64,000 bases of DNA from Agromyces sp. CF514 (lineage in GTDB: Bacteria; Actinomycetota; Actinomycetes; Actinomycetales; Microbacteriaceae): assembly GCF_900113185.1 (NCBI RefSeq), contig NZ_FOZD01000002.1:744001-808000 (forward strand), in the 5' to 3' direction. The translations under genes and the position numbers were made by a program. Below, piece by piece: positions 36,127 to 45,005 of this stretch (position 1 is the first letter of the stretch; each line of letters begins with the position of its first letter). A model generated the notes under the pieces. It was not told the DNA's origin and ran no database searches. It worked only from the letters and a program-made list of their open reading frames with translations.

Positions 36127-37449
36127 GTGCGCAGATCCCTCTTCAGCCAGTCGGTGCTCTCGACGGCAGGGGTCCTTTCGCAGGGCCTGGCCAGGTTCGG
36201 CTACTCGATCCTGATTGCCCGGTTCGTGGGCGCGAGCGAGCTGGCCGTGGTCAACACCCTGATCTCGCTCTCGATCATCCTCTCGCTGCTCTGGCCAACG
36301 GCCGCGGGCAACGCCGCGGGCGCATTCCTCGCGCGGGCGAGGGCGCGCGAGGCCTCGACCGCACCGGTGCTCAGGGCGCTGTGGCGCTCGTTCGCCGTCT
36401 CGGCGGTGATCCTCGTGGTGCTCGGGGTGCCCATCGCGCTGATCGCGACCGGCGCCGACGGCGGTCGGCTCGCGGCCTTCGCGGCGCTCACGGTCGCCTG
36501 GTCGGCGTACATCATGACCCGCGGCATCCGCATGGGCCTCGGCCAGATCGCCGAGACGGCCGTCTGGGACACGATCAGCGCGGTGATCTCGCTCGCGCTG
36601 CTCGCGGCGGTCATCGCCGCAGGCGCCGACCCGCTGCTGCTCTGGCCGCTCGCGATCGGATACCTCGTGTTCGTGATCGCCGCGCTGCCCGGCATGCGGT
36701 CCTCGACCCGCACCTCCGACCCGACCGCTCAGGCGGCCGCGAGCCGGATCACGGCCGCTCCCGAGGGGCTGTGGCGGTTCATCGCGACGAACTCGGTCGC
36801 GCTGCTCGCGACCAACGGCCTGCTGCAGTTCGCGATGGTCTTCGCCTACGCGAACGCCGACCCGGTGCAGGCGGGCATGTTCGCGGCGGCCATGGCATTG
36901 GCGACCCCCGCCTCCATGCTCGCTCAGGCCGTGTCGCAGGTGCTGATCCCCAGGTTCGCGTTCTGGCTGCACGAGGACCCTGCTGCGGCGCGGCGCCGCT
37001 ACGGGCTCGTGCTGCTCGTGCTCGTCGGCGTGCTCGTCGCCGCGTTCGGCCTGGTGGCGGTGCTCGCCGGGTGGTTGGTGCCGTTCGTCTACGGCGGCGG
37101 GTACGAGGGATCGGTGCAGGTGCTGCGCATCCTGCTCGTCGGCGCGTTCCTCTTCTCGGTCGGCATCATCGCGTCGTCCTTCCTCATCACCTCGTGGCGC
37201 ACCGGGCTCGCGACCGCCTCGGCGGTGGTCGGCACCGCCATCGGCGTCGTCCTGATGTACGCCCTCCTGCCGGCGCTGACCGCCTCGGACGCGGCAGCTT
37301 GGGGAGTGGTCGCCGGAACGGCCGTCACCGCGGTGTCCTCGGTGGCGCTGAGCCTGCGCCGGTCGCCCGCGGAATCCGGCTCATGGACCGGCTCGGCGTC
37401 CGGGGCCGGGTCCTCACCCGGTGAAACCGGGACCCGTACCCCTCGATAG
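36127..37449 (+). CDS. Lipid-linked oligosaccharide flippase, Wzx/MATE-like
   Basis: 440 residues with about twelve or thirteen membrane segments, beginning SVLSTAGVLSQGLARFGYSI and GASELAVVNTLISLSIIL, as in polysaccharide-synthesis flippases. Others lie at FIATNSVALLATNGLLQFAM and AAAMALATPASMLAQAVSQ. The C-terminal 40 residues are Ser/Gly-rich and disordered. It would flip undecaprenyl-linked repeat units, a route different from the Wzm/Wzt exporter of the same locus. The next gene follows after a TAGACT promoter. Confidence 0.88.
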   Translation: MRRSLFSQSVLSTAGVLSQGLARFGYSILIARFVGASELAVVNTLISLSIILSLLWPTAAGNAAGAFLARARAREASTAPVLRALWRSFAVSAVILVVLGVPIALIATGADGGRLAAFAALTVAWSAYIMTRGIRMGLGQIAETAVWDTISAVISLALLAAVIAAGADPLLLWPLAIGYLVFVIAALPGMRSSTRTSDPTAQAAASRITAAPEGLWRFIATNSVALLATNGLLQFAMVFAYANADPVQAGMFAAAMALATPASMLAQAVSQVLIPRFAFWLHEDPAAARRRYGLVLLVLVGVLVAAFGLVAVLAGWLVPFVYGGGYEGSVQVLRILLVGAFLFSVGIIASSFLITSWRTGLATASAVVGTAIGVVLMYALLPALTASDAAAWGVVAGTAVTAVSSVALSLRRSPAESGSWTGSASGAGSSPGETGTRTPR

Positions 37450-37452
37450 ACT
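37447..37452 (+). promoter_or_regulatory. Probable -10 of the GT2 gene at 37478
   Basis: TAGACT overlapping the end of the flippase gene, 25 bases before the ATG at 37478. Confidence 0.4.
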
Positions 37453-37477
37453 GACTCGCCACTACGAAAGGGTCTCG

Positions 37478-38644
37478 ATGTCCACCCGCCAGATCGAACT
37501 GACGATCCTCATGCCCTGCCTCAACGAAGCGGAGACCCTCGCGATCTGCATCGAGAAGGCGAACGGCTATCTCGAGCGGTCCGGAGTCGTCGGCGAGGTC
37601 CTCATCGCGGACAACGGCTCGACCGACGGATCGCAGGAGATCGCCACCGCGCTCGGCGCACGCGTGGTCGACGTCGCCGAGAAGGGGTACGGCAACGCGC
37701 TCATGGGCGGCATCGTCGCCGCGCACGGCACCTACGTGATCATGGGCGACGCCGACGACAGCTACGACTTCTCGTCGCTCGACGCGTTCGTCGAACGCCT
37801 TCGAGCGGGCGACGACCTCGTCATGGGCAACCGATTCCGCGGCGGCATCGAGCCGGGCGCCATGCCGCCCCTGCACAAGTACCTCGGCAACCCGGTGCTC
37901 TCGTTCGTCGGGCGACTGTTCTTCCCGTCGCAGATCCGCGACTTCCACTGCGGACTCCGCGGCTTCAACCGGGAGTCGATCCTCGCGATCGGCCTCATCA
38001 CCACCGGCATGGAGTTCGCGAGTGAGATGGTCGTGAAGTCCACCCTCTCCGGCCTGAAGATCAGCGAGGTCCCGACCACGCTGAAGAAGGACGGCCGCTC
38101 CCGGCCGCCGCACCTGCGCAGCTGGCGCGACGGGTGGCGCCACCTGCGGTTCCTCCTGCTCTTCAGCCCGCGGTGGCTGTTCCTCTACCCCGGCCTCATC
38201 GCGTTCGCGATCGGGGCCGTGGTCAGCGCGGTGCTGGCGCTCGGGCCGATCGGCCTCGGCGCCGTCGGCCTCGACGTCTCGACCCAGGTGTACGCGATGG
38301 CGCTCACCGCCGTCGGCTACCAGGCGGTGATGTTCGCGCTGCTGACCAAGCTCTACGCGAGACACGAGGGGTTCTTCATCCCCAGGAGCAAGGCCTTCGA
38401 GCGGGTGGCCGAACGGGCGACGCTCGAGTCCGGTGCGCTCATCGGCGTCGGCCTCTTCGTGGCCGGCCTCATCATCGGCATCGTGCAGTTCTCCGCGTGG
38501 GCGGCCGGCGGCTTCGGTACGCAGGACGCCGTCGACACCGTGCGACTCGCCATCCCCGCCGCACTGCTCATGATCCTCGGGGTGCAGACGATCATGGCGG
38601 GAATGTTCCTCGGCGTGATCTCGATCCCGGTCAGGCGTCATTGA
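37478..38644 (+). CDS. Polyprenyl-phosphate-type glycosyltransferase, GT2, with C-terminal membrane domain
   Basis: 388 residues. The GT2 domain (about 1-230) has LTILMPCLNEAETLAICI, VLIADNGSTDGS, YVIMGDADDSYDF (DxD) and IRDFHCGLRGFNRES. Four membrane segments follow (about 232-255, 265-290, 325-345, 355-380). The arrangement is that of dolichol- or undecaprenyl-phosphate sugar synthases. The stop overlaps the TTG start of the next glycosyltransferase (TTGA), so the two are coupled. Confidence 0.9.
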   Translation: MSTRQIELTILMPCLNEAETLAICIEKANGYLERSGVVGEVLIADNGSTDGSQEIATALGARVVDVAEKGYGNALMGGIVAAHGTYVIMGDADDSYDFSSLDAFVERLRAGDDLVMGNRFRGGIEPGAMPPLHKYLGNPVLSFVGRLFFPSQIRDFHCGLRGFNRESILAIGLITTGMEFASEMVVKSTLSGLKISEVPTTLKKDGRSRPPHLRSWRDGWRHLRFLLLFSPRWLFLYPGLIAFAIGAVVSAVLALGPIGLGAVGLDVSTQVYAMALTAVGYQAVMFALLTKLYARHEGFFIPRSKAFERVAERATLESGALIGVGLFVAGLIIGIVQFSAWAAGGFGTQDAVDTVRLAIPAALLMILGVQTIMAGMFLGVISIPVRRH

Positions 38645-39618
38645 CCCCGCGGATCTCGGTCGCTCTGGGCACCCGCAACGGCGCCGCGTACCTGGCCGAC
38701 CAGCTCGGCAGCGTCCTCGCGCAGTCGACGGCCGTCGACGAGGTGGTGCTCTCCGACGACGACTCCTCCGATGACACCGTCGCCCTCGCCGAACGGCTCA
38801 TCGCGACCCACCGCGACCGCGGCGGCCGTACCGAGCTTCGCGTGCTACGCAACAGCCCGGCGCTCGGGGTCACCGCGAACTTCGAGCAGGCCCTGCGCGC
38901 CGCGACCGGTGATCTCATCGCGCTCTGCGATCAAGACGACGTCTGGCGATCCGACCGCATCGCCGCGGCAGTCGCGCGATTCGAAGCCGACCCCGACCTG
39001 CAGCTGGTCGCCTCCGACGCCAGGCTGGTCGACGCCCAGGGCGAGCCGCTCCCGCACACCCTGTTCGACACGCTCGGCGTCGACGCTGCCTTGCGGGCCC
39101 GATTCGCCGGCGGCGGCGCGACCGACGAGATGCTGAAGCGCAACATCCTCACGGGGGCGACCATGATGGTGCGCCGCGAACTCGTCGAGCTGGCAGTGCC
39201 GTTCCCGGCGAGCTGGGTGCACGACGAATGGCTCGGCATCGTCGCCGCAGCGAGCGGGGGAGCGCTGATCCTCGAGGAGCCGTTGATCGACTACCGCCAG
39301 CACGGGGCGAACGAGATCGGCGTCACCAAGCTCTCGCTCGACGGCAAGCTCGGTCGGCTCCGGCAGCCGCGCACGAATCGCGACGCCCGCTTGCTCAGCC
39401 GTGCCGACGACCTGCACGCCCGTGCCGGCGGCTTCGCCGACGCGGCGTTCGTGGCGGCGACAGCCGAGAAGCTCGAGCACGAGCGCGTCAGATCGGCGCT
39501 TCCGGCCGCACGCCCCGCACGGATCGCACCCGTGCTGCGCGAGGCCCGCACCGGCAGGTACTCGCGGTACGGCCTAGGCGCGCAGGACATCCTGCGCGAT
39601 CTGGTGCAGCCGGTCTGA
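38641..39618 (+). CDS. Glycosyltransferase, GT2 family, rhamnosyltransferase-like
   Basis: 325 residues from the TTG at 38641. Motifs are ISVALGTRNGAAYLADQLGS, VLSDDDSSDDT, LGVTANFEQALRAATGDLIALCDQDDVW (CDQDD metal site) and the acceptor-side WVHDEWLGI with a late DYRQHGANEIG, which is common in rhamnosyltransferases. No membrane segments. Translationally coupled to the upstream GT2. Confidence 0.9.
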   Translation: MTPRISVALGTRNGAAYLADQLGSVLAQSTAVDEVVLSDDDSSDDTVALAERLIATHRDRGGRTELRVLRNSPALGVTANFEQALRAATGDLIALCDQDDVWRSDRIAAAVARFEADPDLQLVASDARLVDAQGEPLPHTLFDTLGVDAALRARFAGGGATDEMLKRNILTGATMMVRRELVELAVPFPASWVHDEWLGIVAAASGGALILEEPLIDYRQHGANEIGVTKLSLDGKLGRLRQPRTNRDARLLSRADDLHARAGGFADAAFVAATAEKLEHERVRSALPAARPARIAPVLREARTGRYSRYGLGAQDILRDLVQPV

Positions 39619-39676
39619 TCCGCCGCTCGGTCCGCGTCCCTGCGCGCGCTGGTCTGCGCGGTGGTCAGCGCGGTGG

Positions 39677-40948
39677 TCAGCGCGCGCTGGCCAACGCGTC
39701 GCGCCAGCTCATGTCGCGGGCCGACTTCACCGCGCAGACCACCAGGAGCATCCAACCGCCCTCGACGAGCACGAAGCTCTCGGCGAACGAGGTGATCGCG
39801 ATCGCGACGAGCATGAGCGCCGGCCACAGGTAGACGACGCTCCGCCGCCCGGTGGCGAGCAGCCAGGCGCGCACGAGCGCGGTGCCGATGAGCGCGGCGA
39901 ACAGCAGGAGGCCGATGACGCCGACCTGGAAGTACACGTCGACGTAAGCGCTGAGCGCCGAGGTGTGCTGTCGACCCGTCGCGGCCTCGATCCAGAGGTA
40001 GGGCGACGAGGCCGGCCATGAACCGACCCACCCCCAGCCCTGCAGCGGGTTCAATGCGAGGTAACGGGATGCCTCGCGCCACAGGTCGAGGCGCACGTCG
40101 AACTCGGCGCGCGCGTCGAGCAGTTCGATGATGCGGATGCGGATCAGCCAGACCGTCACGAGCACGACGACCGTGGTCGCGAGCAGGGCGATCTGCCACC
40201 GCCATCTCGTCGCCGGCTCGACGCGACGCAGCCCGTAGATCGCCGCGAGTGCGACGAGTGCGACCGCGAGCGTGACCCAGGCCGTCGGCGAACCCGAGAG
40301 CACCACGCAGACGAGGGCGAGCACGATCGACGCGATCGCCCGACCTTTCGGCACGATGTGGGTGCGCCATTCGACGATGAAGGTGAGCAGTGCGATGACG
40401 GCGATGAATCCGAGCAGGTTGCGCGAGCCGAAGATGCCCTGGATCGGGCCGAGCGACGTGATGTCGCCCTGGATGCCGAGGAACCGGATCGGCAGGTCGA
40501 GCAGGATGCCAGAGAGGATCTCGAGCGCGAGCGAGACGCCGAGCAGCACCCTGGCGACGTCGCCGTAGGCGCGCACGATCTGGATGGTGTCGCGCATGAG
40601 CGCGACGTACACGCCGATGATGGCGAACGCGATGAGGTAGACGACCCTCGCGGCGCTCGCACCGGGCGTCGTGCTCCAGAGCACGGACACGGCGCACCAG
40701 CCCACGAAGACGAGGATCGAGAGCGGCAGGATGCCGTACCACTCGACCGCCCGCCATCTCGCGACGAGCGAGGCGGCGCACAGCGCGAGCAGGCCCGCGA
40801 GGATCGCGAGCAGGCCTGGCCATCCGATGAGGCTGCGGATCAGGTGCGTCGAGAGCGCGACGCCGATCGCGGTCAGCGAGAGCGCCTGCGCGAACCGGGC
40901 CGATCCGACGAATTCCCGCAGCGGCTTGAGCGAGCCGGTGTCGCTCAT
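39677..40948 (-). CDS. O-antigen polymerase/ligase family membrane protein (Wzy/WaaL-like), copy 2
   Basis: 423 residues with about eleven membrane segments. The large outer loop (about 300-345) carries DVRLDLWREASRYLALNPLQGWGWVG and an IEAATGRQHTSALSAYVDVYFQVG stretch; the RxxxW plus HxS(A) pattern is that of O-antigen ligase/polymerase proteins. The ATG overlaps the stop of the preceding gene (ATGA). It is clearly related to that neighbour, so the pair probably arose by duplication. Confidence 0.88.
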   Translation of the reverse strand: MSDTGSLKPLREFVGSARFAQALSLTAIGVALSTHLIRSLIGWPGLLAILAGLLALCAASLVARWRAVEWYGILPLSILVFVGWCAVSVLWSTTPGASAARVVYLIAFAIIGVYVALMRDTIQIVRAYGDVARVLLGVSLALEILSGILLDLPIRFLGIQGDITSLGPIQGIFGSRNLLGFIAVIALLTFIVEWRTHIVPKGRAIASIVLALVCVVLSGSPTAWVTLAVALVALAAIYGLRRVEPATRWRWQIALLATTVVVLVTVWLIRIRIIELLDARAEFDVRLDLWREASRYLALNPLQGWGWVGSWPASSPYLWIEAATGRQHTSALSAYVDVYFQVGVIGLLLFAALIGTALVRAWLLATGRRSVVYLWPALMLVAIAITSFAESFVLVEGGWMLLVVCAVKSARDMSWRDALASAR

Positions 40949-42330
40949 GCGGACGGCGGCGGTGTCGGCGTCGGCGGCTCGGCCAGCGCCACCGCACGCG
41001 AACGGGCGGGACGGGGCACGGCCGGCAGCGGGTCGTTCGTCCACTGTCTGCGCTTGGTGCCCCAGGCGATCGCGATGAGCAGCAGCCAGCCGATCTCGAT
41101 GAGCAGTCGGCTCTCGGCGAGGCTCTGTCCGAGCAGCGCGAACAGCACGAGCAGCGGCAGCAGCGACGCCGTGGAGTAGGGAAGGGGCCGGCCCGCGGCA
41201 TCCCGTGGCTGGTCGACCGCGAGGAACCATGAGCGCCAGACCGCGCCGATGACGATGGAGAGGAACGCGATCAGGCCGAGCACGCCGAGCTGCATCCACA
41301 CGTCGAGCCAGGCGTTGTGCGCCTGCAGGTAGGTGACGCCCTTGCGCACGGCGAGATCCTTGAACGGCTCGACCCACGGCACCCAGTAGCCCACGTAGCC
41401 CCAGCCCGCGATCGGCCGTTGCTGCGCGAGGTCGATCACGCTCGCCCAGATGTCGGTGCGCCCGGTCAGGTCCTCGCCCTTGCCGAAGAGCTGCAGCAGC
41501 AGGTTCCACGAGAGCGCGAGCAGGGTGACGGATGCCGCGACGACGCCGGCTGCGGCCCAGTAGACCTTGCGGCGGTGCTGGGCTCCGACCCGCCGCGTCC
41601 AGAGGGCGAACACGAGCACGACGGCGACGAGCGCGGCGACGAGGATCATCGTCGACGAACGGGTGAGGGCGAAGACGAGCCCGGCGACGACGAGCCAGGA
41701 GATGCCGGGCGCTCGGCGCATGCTGCCGGCCGCGAGCAGGCAGCCGAAGACGATGAGGCCGAGCAGGGCGATCATGCCCAGCAGGTTCCGGCTGGCGACG
41801 ATGCCCTCGATGGGGCCGCCGTGCAGCAGCAGGCCGCGCGACCAGTAGAAGGCCATCGGGAGCTTCTCGCCCGTGACGTCGAAGTCGGGGAAGTTCGGCA
41901 GCAGCGGTTCGCGCACGAACACCGCGACCCAGAGCTCGAACGCGATCGAGAGCGCGAGGATCCACTTGATCGCCGATGCGAGCGACATGACGATGCGCGA
42001 CCAGGGCAGGCACAGCACGAGGGTCACGGCGGCGAACGTCGTGACGAGGAGGATCGCGAGTCCGAGGGCGGTCGCCCCCGGATAGAACGACCAGAGCAGC
42101 GAGAGCGCGGCCAGGAGCAGGAACGCGAGCGTCGACTTCGGTGTGCGGCGCCACTTCCAGCCGGGGCGCACGTGCACGAGGAGCACGATGCCGCCGACGA
42201 CCACGATCGCGACGGCGGCGCCGAACCCCCACCAGCCCAGCAGGTTGCGCCAGAACTGGCCGGCGAACGCGGTGAACAGCACGAACGTCGCGTACGCGCC
42301 CGCGAGGGCAGGGCGTCGGGCCGGGGTCAT
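40945..42330 (-). CDS. O-antigen polymerase/ligase family membrane protein (Wzy/WaaL-like), copy 1
   Basis: 461 residues with about eleven membrane segments. The outer loop has LTGRTDIWASVIDLAQQRPIAGWGYVGYW and YLQAHNAWLDVWMQLGVLGL, the GRxxxW and HNxxLD signature of the O-antigen ligase family. The C-terminal 40 residues are Pro/Arg-rich. The ATG at 42330 lies just past the palindrome at 42396-42429. One of the two proteins may polymerise repeat units and the other ligate or modify them; the sequence does not say which. Confidence 0.9.
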   Translation of the reverse strand: MTPARRPALAGAYATFVLFTAFAGQFWRNLLGWWGFGAAVAIVVVGGIVLLVHVRPGWKWRRTPKSTLAFLLLAALSLLWSFYPGATALGLAILLVTTFAAVTLVLCLPWSRIVMSLASAIKWILALSIAFELWVAVFVREPLLPNFPDFDVTGEKLPMAFYWSRGLLLHGGPIEGIVASRNLLGMIALLGLIVFGCLLAAGSMRRAPGISWLVVAGLVFALTRSSTMILVAALVAVVLVFALWTRRVGAQHRRKVYWAAAGVVAASVTLLALSWNLLLQLFGKGEDLTGRTDIWASVIDLAQQRPIAGWGYVGYWVPWVEPFKDLAVRKGVTYLQAHNAWLDVWMQLGVLGLIAFLSIVIGAVWRSWFLAVDQPRDAAGRPLPYSTASLLPLLVLFALLGQSLAESRLLIEIGWLLLIAIAWGTKRRQWTNDPLPAVPRPARSRAVALAEPPTPTPPPSA

Positions 42331-42395
42331 GCGGTCAAGGCTATCGCGCCGGGTCGGGCGGTCACGCGAGGCGACCGGTCGCGTGCCCGGACGGA

Positions 42396-42429
42396 GGATG
42401 CCGCGGGCGAACGTTCGCCCGCGGCATCC
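42396..42429. terminator. Perfect 34-base palindrome downstream of the acyl-CoA dehydrogenase gene
   Basis: Positions 42396-42412 are exactly complementary to 42413-42429 with no loop. Each arm ends with the motif GGATGCCGC / GCGGCATCC. It sits 20 bases past the stop of the acyl-CoA dehydrogenase gene and about 65 bases before the next start, so it most likely terminates transcription. Confidence 0.75.
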
Positions 42430-42449
42430 GATCGCCGTCGTGGTGGAGC

Positions 42450-43628
42450 TCAGACGAACGCGGCCTTGCCGGTGATCGAGCGGCCGACGATGAGGGTGTT
42501 CATCTCGCGCGTGCCCTCGTAGGAGTAGAGCGCCTCGGCGTCGGCGAAGAATCGCGCGACGTCGTACTCGAGCGTGATGCCGTTGCCGCCGCACGCCTCG
42601 CGCGCCCAGGCGACGGTCTCGCGCATGCGCGCCGTCGTGAATGCCTTCGCGAGGGCCGAGTGCTCGTCGCGCTGCTCGCCGCGGTCGAGCATCTCGGAGA
42701 CGCGCACGACCATGCCGAGCGACGCGGTGATGTTGCCGAGGCTCTTCACGAGCAGGTCCTGCACGAGCTGGTGCGAGCCGATGGGCTTGCCGAACTGCAC
42801 GCGCTCGCCCGCGTACTTCACCGCGGCCTCGTAGGCGCCCATCGCGGTGCCGACGGCGGCCCACGCGACCTCGGCACGGGTCAGGCGAAGCACGCTCGCG
42901 GTGTCGCGGAACGAGTTGGCGTTCTGCAGGCGGAGGGACTCGGGCACGACCACGCCGTCGAGCACGATGTTCGCGTTCTGCACGGCGCGCAGGCTGATCT
43001 TGCCCTCGATCTTCGTGGCCGAGTAGCCGGGCGTCGAGGTGGGCACGATGAAGCCCTTCACCTGGTTGTCGTCGACGTCCTTCGCCCAGATGATCGTGAT
43101 GTCGCTGAAGGTGGCGTTGCCGATCCAGCGCTTCTCGCCGTTCAACACCCAGCTGTCGCCGTCGCGCTTCGCGGTGGTGCGCAGGCCCTGCGCCGAGTCG
43201 GAGCCCGACAGCGGCTCGGTCAGGCCGAAGGCGCCGATGACCTCGCCGCTCGCGAGCTTGGGGATCCATTCGTCGCGCTGCTCCTTCGAGCCGCACACGC
43301 TGAGGGTGCCGGTCGCGAGACCGTTCTGCACGCCGACGAAGGTCGCGACCGACGCGTCGACGCGCGCGAGCTCCATGGCCACGAACCCGCGGAACACCGC
43401 GGAGTTCTCGAACGGCTTCGTCTCGTCCCACGCGTACGACAGGGTGCCGAGCTCGGCGAGCGGCTTCACGATCTGCATGGGGAACTCGGCGCGGTCCCAG
43501 TAGTCGCCCACGATGGGCTTCACGTCGGCCTCGAGCCACGCGCGCAGCTCGGCGATCGCCTGCTGCTCGCGTGCGGTGAGGAGGGATTCGTACGAGTAGA
43601 AGTCGCTCGCGAGCGGCTCGAAGGTCAT
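42450..43628 (-). CDS. Acyl-CoA dehydrogenase (glutaryl-CoA dehydrogenase-like)
   Basis: FAD enzyme of 392 residues, full length. Motifs are FGLTEPLSGSDSA, KRWIGNATFSDI (as KxxIGN of glutaryl-CoA dehydrogenases), LRLTRAEVAWAAVGTAMGAY, RVQFGKPIGSHQLVQDLL, CGGNGITLEYDVARFF and the catalytic glutamate in YSYEGTREMNTLIVGRSITG. The YEGT ending groups it with glutaryl-CoA dehydrogenase; substrate specificity is not certain. It stands alone, with a palindrome downstream, and diverges from manA. Confidence 0.93.
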   Translation of the reverse strand: MTFEPLASDFYSYESLLTAREQQAIAELRAWLEADVKPIVGDYWDRAEFPMQIVKPLAELGTLSYAWDETKPFENSAVFRGFVAMELARVDASVATFVGVQNGLATGTLSVCGSKEQRDEWIPKLASGEVIGAFGLTEPLSGSDSAQGLRTTAKRDGDSWVLNGEKRWIGNATFSDITIIWAKDVDDNQVKGFIVPTSTPGYSATKIEGKISLRAVQNANIVLDGVVVPESLRLQNANSFRDTASVLRLTRAEVAWAAVGTAMGAYEAAVKYAGERVQFGKPIGSHQLVQDLLVKSLGNITASLGMVVRVSEMLDRGEQRDEHSALAKAFTTARMRETVAWAREACGGNGITLEYDVARFFADAEALYSYEGTREMNTLIVGRSITGKAAFV

Positions 43629-43732
43629 GACTGCTCCAATGCATCGTCGGATGCCACGAGCCTACGTCCGCGGTCTCGCGGGCCTTCGGCCGTTGGTAGT
43701 TTTGACTGAATTCTCGGAAGGGGCCACCTCGG

Positions 43733-44986
43733 ATGTTTGTGTCCATCGGCAATACCCCGCGCGACTACGCGTGGGGCTCGACGACCGCGATCGCAGGCTT
43801 CCGCGGGGTGCCCGCATCGGGAGGCCCCGAGGCCGAGCTCTGGCTCGGCGCGCACGCCGGGTCGCCCGCGCGCATCACGCACCCGGAGGCGCTCGGTCAC
43901 GCAGACCTGGCCGAGTGGATCGCGGCAGACCCCGTCGCGGCGCTGGGCCCAGACCACGCCGCGAAGGGCGCACGGCTGCCGTTCCTGCTCAAGGTGCTCG
44001 CCGCCGCCGAGCCGCTGTCGCTCCAGGCGCATCCCACGCCGGAGCAGGCGCGCGCCGGGTTCGCACGCGAGGAGGCCGAGGGTCCCGAGCTGACGGCCTT
44101 CGACCGCAACTACAAGGACGCGTTCCACAAGCCCGAGCTCATCGTCGCCGTGAGCGACACGTTCGACGCGCTCTCGGGCTTCCGTCCCCTCGACGAGATC
44201 GCCGGCGTGCTGCGGGTGCTCCGCGAGGCGGATGCCGCCTCCGCGGCCGGTGAGCCCGAGCCCGGCGCGCTCGACCTCCTCGCCGAGCACCTCGACACGG
44301 CGGAGCCCCTCCGGGACACGGTCGAATGGCTGCTGCGCGACGGGCGCGGCGGCGACACCGGCGAGGTCGCGTGGGTGACCGAGCGCGTGACGGCACTCGC
44401 GGCATCCGCCGTCGCCCTCGATTCCGCCTACGCCCGCTCGTTCGAGACCGTCGGCGCGCTCGCCGAGGTGTATCCCGGCGACCCCGGCATCGTGATCTCG
44501 CTGCTGCTGAACCGCGTGCGACTGGTGCGCGGCGAGTCGCTGTTCCTCGCCGCCGGCAACATCCACGCGTACCTCGAGGGCCTCGGCATCGAGCTCATGG
44601 CCGCGAGCGACAACGTTCTGCGCGGCGGCCTCACGCCCAAGCACATCGACGTCGACGAACTGCTCGACGTGCTCGACTTCACGCCGATCGCCCCGCCCCG
44701 CCTCTCGCCCGAGCGGGTGGGCGAGCGCGTCGAGGCGTTCCGGCCCGACGTGCCCGACTTCGTGCTCTACCGGGTCGACGGCGCGGGAGCCTCGGATGCC
44801 GCGTCGGCGCCCATCGCGCTCGACGGCCCCGCCATCGTGGTCGCCGAGGGCGGCGACGTCGTCGTCACGGGCGCCTCGGGCGCGGCACCCGTCGCGCGTG
44901 GCGAGTCGCTCTACGTGACACCCGACGAGTCGCCGGTCTCGGTGACCGGTGCGGGCATCGCGTGGATCGCGACGACCGGGCGCTGA
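43733..44986 (+). CDS. manA: Mannose-6-phosphate isomerase, class I (ManA)
   Basis: Interconverts fructose-6-P and mannose-6-P, feeding GDP-mannose. The 417-residue type I isomerase has YAWGSTTAIAGF, ELWLGAHAGSPA, the zinc site LQAHPTPEQA, FHKPELIVAV, the LAAGNIHAYLEGLGIELMAASDNVLRGGLTPKHID block and DFVLYRV. GGAAGG-like sequence lies upstream of the ATG. In mycobacteria manA is near manB; here it is 9.5 kb from manB. It converges on the GlxA-type regulator. Confidence 0.96.
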   Translation: MFVSIGNTPRDYAWGSTTAIAGFRGVPASGGPEAELWLGAHAGSPARITHPEALGHADLAEWIAADPVAALGPDHAAKGARLPFLLKVLAAAEPLSLQAHPTPEQARAGFAREEAEGPELTAFDRNYKDAFHKPELIVAVSDTFDALSGFRPLDEIAGVLRVLREADAASAAGEPEPGALDLLAEHLDTAEPLRDTVEWLLRDGRGGDTGEVAWVTERVTALAASAVALDSAYARSFETVGALAEVYPGDPGIVISLLLNRVRLVRGESLFLAAGNIHAYLEGLGIELMAASDNVLRGGLTPKHIDVDELLDVLDFTPIAPPRLSPERVGERVEAFRPDVPDFVLYRVDGAGASDAASAPIALDGPAIVVAEGGDVVVTGASGAAPVARGESLYVTPDESPVSVTGAGIAWIATTGR

Positions 44987-45005
44987 CCGGCGACGCGCCC
45001 CGCGC

